Assembly (NCBI RefSeq): GCF_004661485.1
Contig: NZ_PQVH01000013.1
Location: 1-64,000 of the forward strand
Direction: 5' to 3'
Origin: Methylotenera oryzisoli
Lineage (GTDB): Bacteria; Pseudomonadota; Gammaproteobacteria; Burkholderiales; Methylophilaceae
Length of the DNA stretch: 64,000 bases
Shown here: in pieces, positions 1-9,174 of the stretch
How the letters are laid out: every line of letters begins with the position of its first letter
Position numbering within the stretch: position 1 is the first letter of the stretch
Position numbers and translations under genes: made by a program
The notes under the pieces: generated by a model
Database searches by the model: none
Seen by the model: only the letters and a program-made list of their open reading frames with translations
Told to the model about the DNA's origin: nothing

Positions 1-2
1 GA

Positions 3-113
3 GCCTTTTTTATTGCATGTGCAAACCTTTCTCCACGATTAGCTTATCAGCCGCTACAATTTACTAAGCGCGTACACCCAGCTCCGGACATCAATGTGTT
101 ACAGCGTATATAG
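3..113 (+). CDS. possible 3' end of an upstream gene (partial)
   Basis: One forward frame is open from the left edge of the window to a TAG at 111-113, about 36 codons. The residues match no family I recognise. It may be the C-terminus of a gene that starts before the window or simply a chance open frame. The following bases up to the EF-hand gene are AT-rich, with a short inverted repeat (TATAAC/GTTATA, 160-165 and 175-180) that could belong to the promoter of that gene. Confidence 0.2.
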   Translation, partial: AFFIACANLSPRLAYQPLQFTKRVHPAPDINVLQRI

Positions 114-207
114 ATACGTGTGAATTTTTTCAAGTGCAACGAGTCAACGATATATTGGCTATAACGTTCAGTGAGTTATAAACGTTTTTTGTTACCAAAA
201 AGGATAT

Positions 208-501
208 ATGATGAAAATTACACACATGTTATTAACCAGCTCTTTATTGCTAGGCTCAGCTACCGTTGCTTACGCAAACCATCACGCTGGCGAAGAGGGC
301 GGCAATCACTGTGAACATGCGGACACTAACAAAGACGGTACAATTTCGCGTGAGGAGTTTATGATGAAACATCAGAAACGCGCAGAAAAAATGTTCACCA
401 GAATGGACACTAATAAAGATGGAAAAATCGACGCCAACGAGCGCAAAGCTGCGCATGAAGCAATGGAAGAACACCACCGAACAGCACCAGAGAAGAAATA
501 A
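208..501 (+). CDS. small secreted EF-hand protein
   Basis: The 97-residue product has a Sec signal peptide (basic start, hydrophobic core around residues 8-18, AYA cleavage site near 23) and two EF-hand loops, DTNKDGTISREEF and DTNKDGKIDANE, both with Asp/Asn ligands and a Glu at position 12. It should be a periplasmic or secreted Ca2+-binding protein; the partner is unknown. AAGGA at 200-204 lies only 3 bases before the first ATG but 6 before the second (211), so 211 is the more likely start. The sequence is rich in His and Glu. The family is common in proteobacteria but poorly characterised. A second EF-hand protein lies at 3326-3919. Confidence 0.8.
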   Translation: MMKITHMLLTSSLLLGSATVAYANHHAGEEGGNHCEHADTNKDGTISREEFMMKHQKRAEKMFTRMDTNKDGKIDANERKAAHEAMEEHHRTAPEKK

Positions 502-584
502 CAATCAGGCGTAAAAATTTGGCGGGCATGTTTGAATATAAAAATACTACTGATTTTTTTGCGCAGTAGCCATGTAGCAGCAAA

Positions 585-626
585 AGATAAAGCCTCCACC
601 TAACTGCTTGGGGAGAGGCTTTATCT
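585..626 (+). terminator. 12-bp stem-loop after the EF-hand gene
   Basis: AGATAAAGCCTC (585-596) pairs perfectly with GAGGCTTTATCT (615-626) across an 18-base loop. There is no clear T-tract, so this may be a 3'-end-stabilising or weak terminator structure. A second hairpin (ATGTTAAG/CTTAACAT, 674-693) followed by TTTC lies further on. Both sit between the EF-hand gene and the convergent nhaA. Confidence 0.4.
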
Positions 627-753
627 ATTCCAACGCATAAAAGCTCTACAGATAAGAAAAGCTTATAACCACCATGTTAAGTTGGCTTAACATTTTCATT
701 GAATGCAATTTCTGCATAGAGCATGCAAGTCAACGCTAAGAAAAGCTGATATT

Positions 754-1920
754 TTATACTCTGTTTTTCCCTAGCACCCTCAGCCAAAGAAAACCTAAGA
801 TCCCAGCAGTCAAAGACGTTAACAGAATCGCCATCTTGGAGGTGTTGATCACTTCAGGGCTGCCTAAAAAGGCCAGATTAGTAATAAAAATAGACATAGT
901 AAAACCGATACCACCGAGCATACCTGCGCCAGTGATGTGCGCCCACTTCAGATCAGAGGGTAACTGACATATGCCGATCAAAACTGCAAAGTAACACATT
1001 AAAACGATGCCGAGTGGTTTGCCAATAATTAAGCCCGTGACAATACCAAGACCGTTCAAGCTTGCCAGACCGCTAAACCAATTTGAGTCGAAAGTAATGC
1101 CTGTATTTGCCAATGCAAAAATTGGCAAAATTACAAATGCTACGGGTTTATGTAAAAAACTCTCTAATCGATGTGAAGGGGATTGTTTGTCATTATCTTT
1201 CGCTGAAAACGGAATCACAAAAGCCAACATGACACCAGCAATTGTTGCGTGAATACCAGACTTCAGCATCAGAAACCACATGACTAGACCGCAGATAATG
1301 TATGGTAAAAGTAACATTACCTTTAATGCGCGATTCAGCATCAAGAGCAGCGCCCAAACAGCAAAAGCACCTGCAAGATATGCAGCCGAGAGTTGGGCCG
1401 TATAAAACAAAGCAATAACCACGATTGCGCCCAAGTCATCAATAACGGCAAAAGCAACGACAAATACTTTTAGCGATGCTGGTATACGTTTACCAAGAAT
1501 CGCCAATACCCCTAATGCAAAGGCGATATCGGTTGCCATTGGTATGCCGATACCATCCTGTGTTGGTGTGCCATGATTAAAGGTGAAGTAAATTAGCGCC
1601 GGAACAAGCATCCCGCCTATAGCAGCCACAATAGGAAGTAGCGCATTTTTAAAGTTAGAAAGCTCACCGATATAGAGTTCACGCTTGAGCTCTAACCCTA
1701 TAAGCAGAAAAAACACCGCCATCAAGCCATCGTTAATCCAGAGTTCCAAACTTAAACCACCAAATTTAACTTGCCAGAAGTTTAAGTACGCATGGCCAAT
1801 TGAAGAGTTGGTCATCAAAATTGCGATCAACGTGCAGAAGATGAGCAAAATTCCGCTCGACTTCTCTGACGCAAAAAAATTGTTGAAGGTGTTGGATAGT
1901 TTTACTGATGCTGAAATCAT
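754..1920 (-). CDS. nhaA: Na+/H+ antiporter NhaA
   Basis: Inner-membrane antiporter that expels Na+ in exchange for 2 H+ and takes part in pH and sodium homeostasis. The 388-residue product matches the usual NhaA length and keeps the ion-binding aspartates: D131 in MATDIAFALG and the pair D161-D162 in AVIDDLGAIVV, equivalent to E. coli D133, D163 and D164. About a dozen membrane segments are visible. The N-terminus (FFASEKSSGILL) aligns with the E. coli start region, so the ATG at 1920 is plausible although no strong ribosome site precedes it. The gene stands alone. Confidence 0.95.
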   Translation of the reverse strand: MISASVKLSNTFNNFFASEKSSGILLIFCTLIAILMTNSSIGHAYLNFWQVKFGGLSLELWINDGLMAVFFLLIGLELKRELYIGELSNFKNALLPIVAAIGGMLVPALIYFTFNHGTPTQDGIGIPMATDIAFALGVLAILGKRIPASLKVFVVAFAVIDDLGAIVVIALFYTAQLSAAYLAGAFAVWALLLMLNRALKVMLLLPYIICGLVMWFLMLKSGIHATIAGVMLAFVIPFSAKDNDKQSPSHRLESFLHKPVAFVILPIFALANTGITFDSNWFSGLASLNGLGIVTGLIIGKPLGIVLMCYFAVLIGICQLPSDLKWAHITGAGMLGGIGFTMSIFITNLAFLGSPEVINTSKMAILLTSLTAGILGFLWLRVLGKNRV

Positions 1921-1982
1921 TTGCTACTCGTAATTTTTTCTAAAGTGAATAATATATGTATTTGCCAACTTGCGCTCTGTAA

Positions 1983-3110
1983 TTAACTTTGAGATCTAAA
2001 TGGCGCACGTTCGTCTAGCTCATTGGTATAAGCCACAAGCCCTGCGGACTCTTGTGTGACAAAATCCTGAATGGCTGACGCAAAATCCGGGTTGGCAATC
2101 AAGTGAAAAGAACAAGTAGACCTAGCTTTAAAGCCACGTGCCAACTTATGCTCACCTTGCGCCCCACCCTCAAAATACACAATACGCTCAGCAATACAGA
2201 ACTCCTGAGCTTGATAATAACAAAGCTCAAAGTGTAAATTGGGCACATATTGCAACGCACCCCAGTAGCGACCATACAACGTGGTTTGATCATAGATATT
2301 TAAAGCTGCAGCTATGGGCTTCCCATCCAAATAAGCAATAATTAACAAGATATGCTGCGGCATACTGCTACCTATATTCTTGAAAAAATCACGCGTTAAA
2401 TATGGCGTAGATCGGTGCTCATGATAAGTGTTTTCATAACACTGATAGAAAAAATCCCATTGCTCAGCAGTAATTTCACTGCCTTTAATTGATTTGCAAA
2501 CCACGCCAGAAGCTTCGACTTTCTTACGCTCTTGCCGAATCTTCTTGCGTTTATCATGGCTTAATTGACCTAAAAAATCTTCAAAACTGGTATAGCCAGG
2601 ATTATGCCATCGGAACTGCACGCCATGCCTTTGCATCCATCCCGCCTCTTTAAATGCCTTTTCAGAACCATCATCAGGGAACAACACATGTGCTGATGAC
2701 ATTTTGTTTTTCTGCACAATTTGCAGCAACGCGTTGATGAGTAATCGCTTCGCTTCAGGGTCAGTTGTAAGCAAGCGTGTGCTGGTAATTGGGGTAAATG
2801 GAATAGCGGAAACAAGCTTGGGGTAGTAATTCAAGCCATTACGCTCATACGCCTCGGCCCATGCCCAATCAAAGACATACTCGCCATATGAATGATACTT
2901 TACATAGAGCGGCATAGCGCCTATTAACTGCGCATCATCATACAGTAAGAGTGGAGAAGGCTGCCAGCCAGTGCCGCCGCCGACAGACTTTGAAGTCTCT
3001 AGCGCACTCAGAAAAGCATGCGTCAATAGGGGCATGCCATCTAGCAAGGCGTCCCAAGTCTGAGCCGGAACTTGTGCTACACCATCGCCAACCTCAAGCC
3101 TTAACGCCAT
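1983..3110 (-). CDS. FemAB-like / GNAT-fold acyltransferase (COG3146, PF04339)
   Basis: The 375-residue cytosolic protein resembles the family often called 'peptidoglycan biosynthesis/recognition' or DUF482, a double GNAT-like fold related to FemABX aminoacyl transferases. Recognisable features are the LTHAFLSALE motif near the start, DWAWAEAYERNGLNYYPKL, and the SHDKRKKIRQERKKV basic segment, followed by a second acyltransferase half ending in YFEGGAQGEHKLARGF. The substrate is not known for the family. The start ATG at 3110 agrees with the family's N-terminus. It is monocistronic; 3111-3325 holds nothing I can name. Confidence 0.8.
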   Translation of the reverse strand: MALRLEVGDGVAQVPAQTWDALLDGMPLLTHAFLSALETSKSVGGGTGWQPSPLLLYDDAQLIGAMPLYVKYHSYGEYVFDWAWAEAYERNGLNYYPKLVSAIPFTPITSTRLLTTDPEAKRLLINALLQIVQKNKMSSAHVLFPDDGSEKAFKEAGWMQRHGVQFRWHNPGYTSFEDFLGQLSHDKRKKIRQERKKVEASGVVCKSIKGSEITAEQWDFFYQCYENTYHEHRSTPYLTRDFFKNIGSSMPQHILLIIAYLDGKPIAAALNIYDQTTLYGRYWGALQYVPNLHFELCYYQAQEFCIAERIVYFEGGAQGEHKLARGFKARSTCSFHLIANPDFASAIQDFVTQESAGLVAYTNELDERAPFRSQS

Positions 3111-3325
3111 ACACCAACACCGTATCTGTTCATGATTGATACCTAATTATGCACCAAGGTAAAGGGAAGGTAGTACACCTAACTTTAAATGCGATGATTA
3201 AATCGAAGGAAAAAAGGAAAAAGAGAAACTGGCACCAATATCGATTAAATCAATATCAGTAATGAGTGGATGGGTACTGAAGAACGGGGACGACTGGAAC
3301 AAGGTTAGCTATTGTCAGTGCAGCT

Positions 3326-3919
3326 TTATAGTGCCTTTTTTTTGGAGGTATTTGTCGCCTGCTTATTTTTAGCTTTAGCGTCCTCTAGTGCTTCAGCCTC
3401 AATGGCTTTTCTTTGTTTTTCTAGCTGTATTGCCGCTTCTGCAGCCCGACGGCGCTCAAGGATTCTCGCTTGAGCTTCTACCAGCTCGTTTAGAGAAATC
3501 ACGCCATCTTGGTTTGTATCTACACTGTTGAAATGTCTAGCGATTTGCGGCAGTTTTTCTGTGGCTTCTTGTCGATCTATCGTGCTGTCATTATTTGAAT
3601 CTGCTTCAAAAAAGCGTGCTTCAATACTTTCTTGCATCGCGCGTCTGCGTTCTTCAATTTGATCGTGACTGGGGTCAATAGAACGGGCGTAATCTTCGAG
3701 TGCTTTACGTAGCATTTCTCTACGCTCAGGGCTAAAGTTCAGGTTTAAAGTCTTTTGGTAGCCTTCTTTAGCATCATCTTCAGTAGCACGCTCACCATCT
3801 GTCGTACGCCTAGGCTTTTCAGCTGCGGCAGCCAGATTATTCCTACTCCCAGGGTTAGCGCTTAAAGTAAGGCTTAAGCTCATGCATAAAACTAGGCAAG
3901 CGTACTTGGTCAATGACAT
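3326..3919 (-). CDS. secreted EF-hand protein
   Basis: I choose the ATG at 3919, which gives a signal peptide starting MSLTKYACLVLC and ending near LTLSA; a TTG at 3943 would add 8 unlikely residues. Two EF-hand loops are visible in the middle: DSNNDSTIDRQE and DTNQDGVISLNE, each ending in the conserved Glu. The C-terminal third is a charged, Ala/Glu/Lys-rich helix, probably a coiled coil (EAQARILERRRAAEAAIQ region), with a basic tail. It is likely a periplasmic Ca2+-binding protein of unknown partner. It is divergent from the ompR-like gene; the 290 bases between are very AT-rich and must hold both promoters. Confidence 0.75.
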   Translation of the reverse strand: MSLTKYACLVLCMSLSLTLSANPGSRNNLAAAAEKPRRTTDGERATEDDAKEGYQKTLNLNFSPERREMLRKALEDYARSIDPSHDQIEERRRAMQESIEARFFEADSNNDSTIDRQEATEKLPQIARHFNSVDTNQDGVISLNELVEAQARILERRRAAEAAIQLEKQRKAIEAEALEDAKAKNKQATNTSKKKAL

Positions 3920-4210
3920 ATTGTTTAGCAAAATCAAATCCAAAAGATCAAGGTTCCAATGTTAAGCATTACGATTGAAGTTGCATTATCATGAAGCACG
4001 TTTGTTAATTGAATGTTTCACTAAACGGTGAAATTGTAAGGAATTGTAAATTTTTTCGACATGAATCATGAGACTGTAGATAAAATTGCAAGTTCAGGCA
4101 CATAAAATTTAATATAAATATAAATTTAGCATACACTTTGCAGTTATTGAAAATAATATTGTTTTACAAATATTCAACACAACGCTATTAAAAATTAAGG
4201 TTTAAACATA

Positions 4211-4939
4211 ATGATGGCCGATCAAAATAAAAAAATCTTAGTCGTAGATGATGATGTACGTTTACGTGAGCTCTTGCAGCGCTACCTCACCGAGCAGGGG
4301 TTTACCGTTAAAACCGCCAATGACGCCAAAGAAATGGACAGCATTCTTGCTAACGATGCGATTGACTTATTAGTGCTGGATTTAATGTTACCGGGCGAAG
4401 ATGGCTTGTCTATTTGCCGCAGAATGCGCGGTAACGCCACAATGATGCCAATTGTGATGCTCACTGCGCGCGGCGATGAAGTAGATAGAATTATCGGCCT
4501 GGAAATGGGTGCGGATGATTACCTACCCAAACCATTTAACCCTAGAGAGTTATTAGCGCGTATTAATGCGGTGCTTCGCAGGCATGAGCGCTTGGTGCCA
4601 AGCGCGCCAGCCAACGCGGCAGAAAACATCACCATTGGTGACTTTGTGTTCAATGCTTCAACGCGCTCACTTAGCCGTCAAGGCACGGCCATTGCCATTA
4701 CCAGCGGCGAATTTGCATTGTTAAAGGTGTTTGTTGACCATCCGCGCCAGCCGCTATCTCGCGACAGGCTGATGCAACTCGCCCGTGGACGTGAACTAGA
4801 TGTGTACGACCGCAGTATTGACGTGCAGGTTTCACGCTTACGCAAATTGATTGAACCAGACCCCGCCCATCCACGCTACCTGCAAACCATGTGGGGCTTT
4901 GGCTACGTATTCATCCCAGATGGTGAAGCTGACAACTAA
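4211..4939 (+). CDS. ompR: OmpR-family response regulator
   Basis: The 242-residue product has a receiver domain (residues 8-120) and a C-terminal winged-helix DNA-binding domain (about 140-235, ending WGFGYVFIP). The acidic pair D13-D14, phospho-acceptor D57 (LLVLDLMLPGEDG) and K107 (LPKPF) are all present. Sequence and pairing with an EnvZ-like kinase point to OmpR itself, the osmotic and envelope regulator, rather than PhoB or other paralogues. TAAGG (4196-4200) lies 10 bases before the ATG at 4211; the ATG at 4214 is an alternative. The kinase gene follows after 76 bases, so the two are probably co-transcribed. Target genes cannot be read from this window. Confidence 0.9.
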   Translation: MMADQNKKILVVDDDVRLRELLQRYLTEQGFTVKTANDAKEMDSILANDAIDLLVLDLMLPGEDGLSICRRMRGNATMMPIVMLTARGDEVDRIIGLEMGADDYLPKPFNPRELLARINAVLRRHERLVPSAPANAAENITIGDFVFNASTRSLSRQGTAIAITSGEFALLKVFVDHPRQPLSRDRLMQLARGRELDVYDRSIDVQVSRLRKLIEPDPAHPRYLQTMWGFGYVFIPDGEADN

Positions 4940-5015
4940 AAACCACAAGTCAGGCAATTGTCCTAGTCATAATGGCCTGACCGTACGCTAATTTTAATTA
5001 CTTAAGCCAACCACA

Positions 5016-6323
5016 TTGCGCCTGTTACCCAAAAAGCTACTCTCAAGAATCATGTTACTTATCGCTGTTTTATTAGCGATAGGTCAGTTTGCATCTTTGC
5101 AGATTTTTGAATACTTTGAGCGTGAGCCACGCGCACAAGCAACGGCATTACAAGCTGTCACGGTTGTTAACTACACGCGCGCATCCCTGATTGCGTCGCA
5201 AGAAAACCTACGCTTAGCTTTACTTTCTGAATTAACTGGTAAAGAGGGCGTTCGTATTTATTACGCCGACTTTATGGAAGAAATTGCCCCACTGCCAGAT
5301 GATCCCTTCATCCAATTGGTGGCCGATAAGATTAGAGAACGCCTGGGTGAACAAACCATCATTACCACCAAGCACTATGGCATTAGTGGCTTATGGGTCA
5401 GTTTTGGCATTGATCAGGATGACTTTTGGGTTGTTATTCCGAACGTACACGTAGAGCGCCCGTTCCCTTGGCAATGGCTAGGCTGGATCGCCTTGGTCTT
5501 GAGTTTATCTTTAGCAGGCGGTTATTTGCTTGCCGCACGTATTAACAAGCCACTAAACCTGCTGGTAAGTGCAGCTGACAAACTGCGTAAAGGTGAGCAA
5601 CCAGAAAAACTGCCAGAAGACAGTGTGACTGAACTACGCGAAGTAAGCACTACTTTTAACAAAATGGCAGAATCTCTGGCTGAGCTTGATGCAGAAAGAA
5701 CCTTGATTCTAGCTGGCGTTTCACACGACATTCGCACACCTTTAGCGCGCCTGCGTCTTGCTGTAGAAATGCTACCCGAACAGGACTGTGGCTATCTAAA
5801 GTCAGGCATGGTGCAAGATATTGCTGACATGGATAATATTATTCATCAGTTCTTAGATTTTGTACGCGGCACAGAAGGTGAACCAACGCTGATGGTGGAT
5901 ATCAACACCCTGCTGCAAGCGCTGCATGAGAGGCAGCAGCGCGCTGGACGCGACTTGGTGATTCAACTTGCACCAACTTATAAAGTACCGATTAAGCCAC
6001 TGGCTATGCAGCGCTTGCTAGATAATCTGGTCGGTAATGCGTACAACTACGGCGGCGGACAAGTTCGCGTTAGCAGCCAGATACAGGCAGACTGGATTGT
6101 AATCAGCATTTTTGATAATGGCCCGGGGATTCCCGAAACCCATCTACAGAAGTTATTACGCCCATTTGAACGGCTTGATACCGCACGTAGTAACGCAGGG
6201 GGTAGCGGCCTAGGCTTGGCGATTGCAGACCGCATTGCGAAGCTACATCACGGCAAACTTGAGCTAATTAACCGGCCTGAAGGCGGCCTAGAAGCTAGGC
6301 TGAGTATTCCAATTAAGAACTAG
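5016..6323 (+). CDS. envZ: EnvZ-like sensor histidine kinase
   Basis: Inner-membrane kinase partner of the preceding OmpR. Order: cytosolic start, TM1 (about 11-30), periplasmic sensor (about 32-150), TM2 (about 153-174), HAMP, the H-box GVSHDIRTPLARLRLAVEML with phospho-accepting H237, then the ATPase domain with N-box (LLDNLVGNAYNYGGG), DNGPGIP and GGSGLGLAI. The H-box is nearly identical to E. coli EnvZ. The start is a TTG (TTG CGC CTG); the N-terminus MRLLPKKLLSRIMLL fits other EnvZ proteins, so I accept it. The product has 435 residues against 450 in E. coli. It ends 16 bases before the convergent cysG. Confidence 0.9.
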   Translation: MRLLPKKLLSRIMLLIAVLLAIGQFASLQIFEYFEREPRAQATALQAVTVVNYTRASLIASQENLRLALLSELTGKEGVRIYYADFMEEIAPLPDDPFIQLVADKIRERLGEQTIITTKHYGISGLWVSFGIDQDDFWVVIPNVHVERPFPWQWLGWIALVLSLSLAGGYLLAARINKPLNLLVSAADKLRKGEQPEKLPEDSVTELREVSTTFNKMAESLAELDAERTLILAGVSHDIRTPLARLRLAVEMLPEQDCGYLKSGMVQDIADMDNIIHQFLDFVRGTEGEPTLMVDINTLLQALHERQQRAGRDLVIQLAPTYKVPIKPLAMQRLLDNLVGNAYNYGGGQVRVSSQIQADWIVISIFDNGPGIPETHLQKLLRPFERLDTARSNAGGSGLGLAIADRIAKLHHGKLELINRPEGGLEARLSIPIKN

Positions 6324-6338
6324 TAACTAGCTGGCGTA

Positions 6339-7727
6339 TTAAGCGCCAGGCTCAAACCAAGCCAATTTCTCACGCAAATGCACCACTTCACCAATAATGG
6401 TGAGGCATGGCGCTTTTAGGCCAGCTTCGATGACCTTCTCCGACAAGTCTGCCAAGGTTGCAGTCACCACCTTTTGGCGTTGAGTCGTACCCTGTTGCAC
6501 CACTGCCACTGGCATATCCGGGGAAACTCCGTGCTTGATGAGCTGCTCACAGATTTGTGCCAACCCAACCAGACCCATATAGATGACGACTGTTTGCCTT
6601 GGGCGTGCCATCGCCTCCCAATCTAAATCCAAGCTACCATCTTTTAAATGCCCAGTAATAAACAAGCAAGCTTGTGAGTAATCACGGTGGGTTAACGGGA
6701 TACCTGCGTAACTGGAAACACCATTAGCAGCGGTAATCCCTGGCACCACCTGGAATGGAATGCCATACTCCATCAAGGTTTCGATTTCCTCGCCACCGCG
6801 ACCAAAAATAAATGGATCACCACCTTTTAAGCGCAGTACGCGTTTGCCTTGCAATGCCAACTTAGCAAGTAACACATTAATTTCCTCTTGCGGCAACGTA
6901 TGCTGATCACGTGATTTGCCTACATAAATCAGCTCCGCATCGCGGCGCACCAGCTCCATCACCTCTGGACTAACCAATTTGTCGTAGACGCATACATCAC
7001 ACTGCTGCATCAAACGTAATGCCCTGAACGTGAGTAGGTCTGGGTCACCTGGACCGCCACCGACTAAAAACACTTCACCTTTGTTGGCGGTGCCATTTTG
7101 CTGGTCAATCAAATCTTGCAATAAAGCGCGCGCTGACTGCTCTTGCCCTGACAAAACACGCTCGACTAGCGGGCCTTGTAGCACATCTTCCCAGAAGCGA
7201 CGGCGCGCTTGGGTTGTAGTGAATTTTGCCTTTACTTTATCGCGAAACTCACCCGCAATACCAGCAATGCGTCCATAGCCGGCAGGCAGCATAGTTTCAA
7301 TTTTGGTACGGATGTAACGTGCCAATACCGGCGCATTACCTTCACTGGAAATTGCAATCACTACCGGGCTACGCTCAATAATCGAACCCATGGTAAAGGT
7401 ACATAAATCAGGGGCATCCACCACGTTGACCGGAATCCCCAATGCTTTTGCATCCATTGAAACTGCTTTATTCACTACCTCATCATCGGTTGCGGCAATC
7501 ACCAGACATGCACCCTCAAGCTGAGGTTTGCTGTAGGTTGCCTGAACGCATTGAATTTTTTTCGCTTCAGCCAAAGCTTGCAGCTCGTGACAAATTTCTG
7601 GTGAAATCAAGGTCACCGCTGCATTTGCCTTTAACAGCATGCCAACTTTACGAGTTGCGACATCGCCACCGCCAATCACCACACATGATCGATTGGTGAT
7701 ATTGATAAAAATAGGGAGTGCTTGCAT
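6339..7727 (-). CDS. cysG: siroheme synthase (trifunctional CysG)
   Basis: Makes siroheme from uroporphyrinogen III for sulfite and nitrite reductases: SAM-dependent methylation to precorrin-2, NAD-dependent dehydrogenation, then Fe2+ chelation. The N-terminal half (1-210) is the CysG-B/Met8-like domain with VIGGGDVATRKVGML; the C-terminal half (about 218-462) is the uroporphyrinogen methyltransferase with VGGGPGDPDLLT and LKGGDPFIFGRGGEE. At 462 residues it is a full-length fusion. It could also feed precorrin-2 toward cobalamin, but no other cob genes for ring synthesis lie nearby. It is divergent from miaB. Confidence 0.95.
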   Translation of the reverse strand: MQALPIFINITNRSCVVIGGGDVATRKVGMLLKANAAVTLISPEICHELQALAEAKKIQCVQATYSKPQLEGACLVIAATDDEVVNKAVSMDAKALGIPVNVVDAPDLCTFTMGSIIERSPVVIAISSEGNAPVLARYIRTKIETMLPAGYGRIAGIAGEFRDKVKAKFTTTQARRRFWEDVLQGPLVERVLSGQEQSARALLQDLIDQQNGTANKGEVFLVGGGPGDPDLLTFRALRLMQQCDVCVYDKLVSPEVMELVRRDAELIYVGKSRDQHTLPQEEINVLLAKLALQGKRVLRLKGGDPFIFGRGGEEIETLMEYGIPFQVVPGITAANGVSSYAGIPLTHRDYSQACLFITGHLKDGSLDLDWEAMARPRQTVVIYMGLVGLAQICEQLIKHGVSPDMPVAVVQQGTTQRQKVVTATLADLSEKVIEAGLKAPCLTIIGEVVHLREKLAWFEPGA

Positions 7728-7822
7728 GTTTTGAATGATTATCTATACATTAAGTTAATCATTTTACCTTGTAGTGAACAACTTTGCGTGAGGCAAGTGA
7801 GCAAATACGTTAAAATCATATT

Positions 7823-9172
7823 TTGCGTTTTGGCTATAACACCTTGAATACACCTAAAAAAGTTTTTATTAAGACCTTTGGCTGCCAGATGAACGAGTAC
7901 GATTCATCACGGATGGCAGATATGCTGTCTGCGTCTGACGGCATGGTAGAAACACTGACGCCGGATGACGCAGATGTCATTTTGCTCAACACGTGCTCTG
8001 TACGCGAAAAAGCAGAAGATAAAGTATTTAGCCATCTTGGGCGTTTTATTCCACTGAAAGAGAAAAATCCCAATCTGGTGATTGGCGTGGGTGGCTGCGT
8101 GGCGTCACAAGAAGGTGACAATATTATCAAGCGTGCGCCATACGTTGATGTTGTTTTTGGTCCACAAACCTTGCATCGCCTGCCAGAAATGATTAAAAAC
8201 AAGCAAGCGAGCGGCACCTCACAAGTGGATATTAGCTTTCCTGAAATTGAGAAGTTTGACCATTTACCGCCACCGCGCGTAGAAGGGGTGAGTGCATTTT
8301 TAAGCATTATGGAAGGCTGTAGCAAGTATTGCAGCTTTTGTGTAGTGCCTTATACGCGCGGCGAAGAAGTCTCTCGTCCATTTACCGACATTTTGACCGA
8401 AGCAGTGCAATTGGCAGAACAAGGCGTGAAAGAAATTACGCTATTAGGCCAAAACGTTAACGCATACCGCACTGAATACGACGGCGTGGATGCAGACTTA
8501 GCCATGTTAATTGAAACCATTGCTGAAATCCCGCAAATTGAACGCATCCGCTTTACCACTAGCCATCCCAATGAAATGAATGAGCGCCTGATTAACTGTT
8601 TTGCCACTGTACCTAAATTGGCCGCACAATTACATTTACCGGTGCAGGCTGGCAGCGACCGTATTTTGATGGCCATGAAGCGCAATTACACCGCTCTGCA
8701 ATTCAAATCGATCATTCGCAAACTCAAAACAGCTAATCCTAATTTAACATTCACTTCAGACTTTATTGTTGGCTTTCCGGGTGAAACTGATGCAGATTTC
8801 GAGGCAACGGTAAAACTGATGCAGGATGTAGGCTTTGACGCAAGTTTTAGCTTTCTGTATAGCCCGCGCCCAGGCACGCCTGCTGCATTTTTAAAAGATG
8901 ACACTACACAAGAAGTTAAACTTACACGTTTAGATAAGCTTCAAGCGATTAACGAAGCGCAAGCCAAGGACATTTCTGAAGCAATGCTTGGCACCACGCA
9001 ACGCGTGCTGATTGAAGGCGCATCGTGGAAAGATGCCAGTTTGCTAGCTGGCAAAACCGATAATAATCGCGTGGTTGATATCGCAGGCGATGCCAGCTTG
9101 GTGCATCAGTTTGTGAATGTAAGAATTACCGACGTTTCTAACCCAAGACGCTTAATTGGCGAGATCGTATAA
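7823..9172 (+). CDS. miaB: tRNA-2-methylthio-N6-dimethylallyladenosine synthase MiaB
   Basis: Radical-SAM methylthiotransferase that adds a methylthio group to i6A37 of tRNAs reading UNN codons. The N-terminal UPF0004 domain ([15 protein letters not shown]) binds the second 4Fe-4S cluster; the radical-SAM triad is CSKYCSFC; a TRAM domain closes the C-terminus. Both in-frame starts are TTG: 7823 and 7844. The second gives [17 protein letters not shown], matching the usual distance to the KTFGCQMN motif, so 7844 may be correct. It starts the run miaB-phoH-psiE-ybeY-corC; phoH begins 2 bases after its stop codon. Confidence 0.95.
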   Translation: MRFGYNTLNTPKKVFIKTFGCQMNEYDSSRMADMLSASDGMVETLTPDDADVILLNTCSVREKAEDKVFSHLGRFIPLKEKNPNLVIGVGGCVASQEGDNIIKRAPYVDVVFGPQTLHRLPEMIKNKQASGTSQVDISFPEIEKFDHLPPPRVEGVSAFLSIMEGCSKYCSFCVVPYTRGEEVSRPFTDILTEAVQLAEQGVKEITLLGQNVNAYRTEYDGVDADLAMLIETIAEIPQIERIRFTTSHPNEMNERLINCFATVPKLAAQLHLPVQAGSDRILMAMKRNYTALQFKSIIRKLKTANPNLTFTSDFIVGFPGETDADFEATVKLMQDVGFDASFSFLYSPRPGTPAAFLKDDTTQEVKLTRLDKLQAINEAQAKDISEAMLGTTQRVLIEGASWKDASLLAGKTDNNRVVDIAGDASLVHQFVNVRITDVSNPRRLIGEIV

Positions 9173-9174
9173 CC

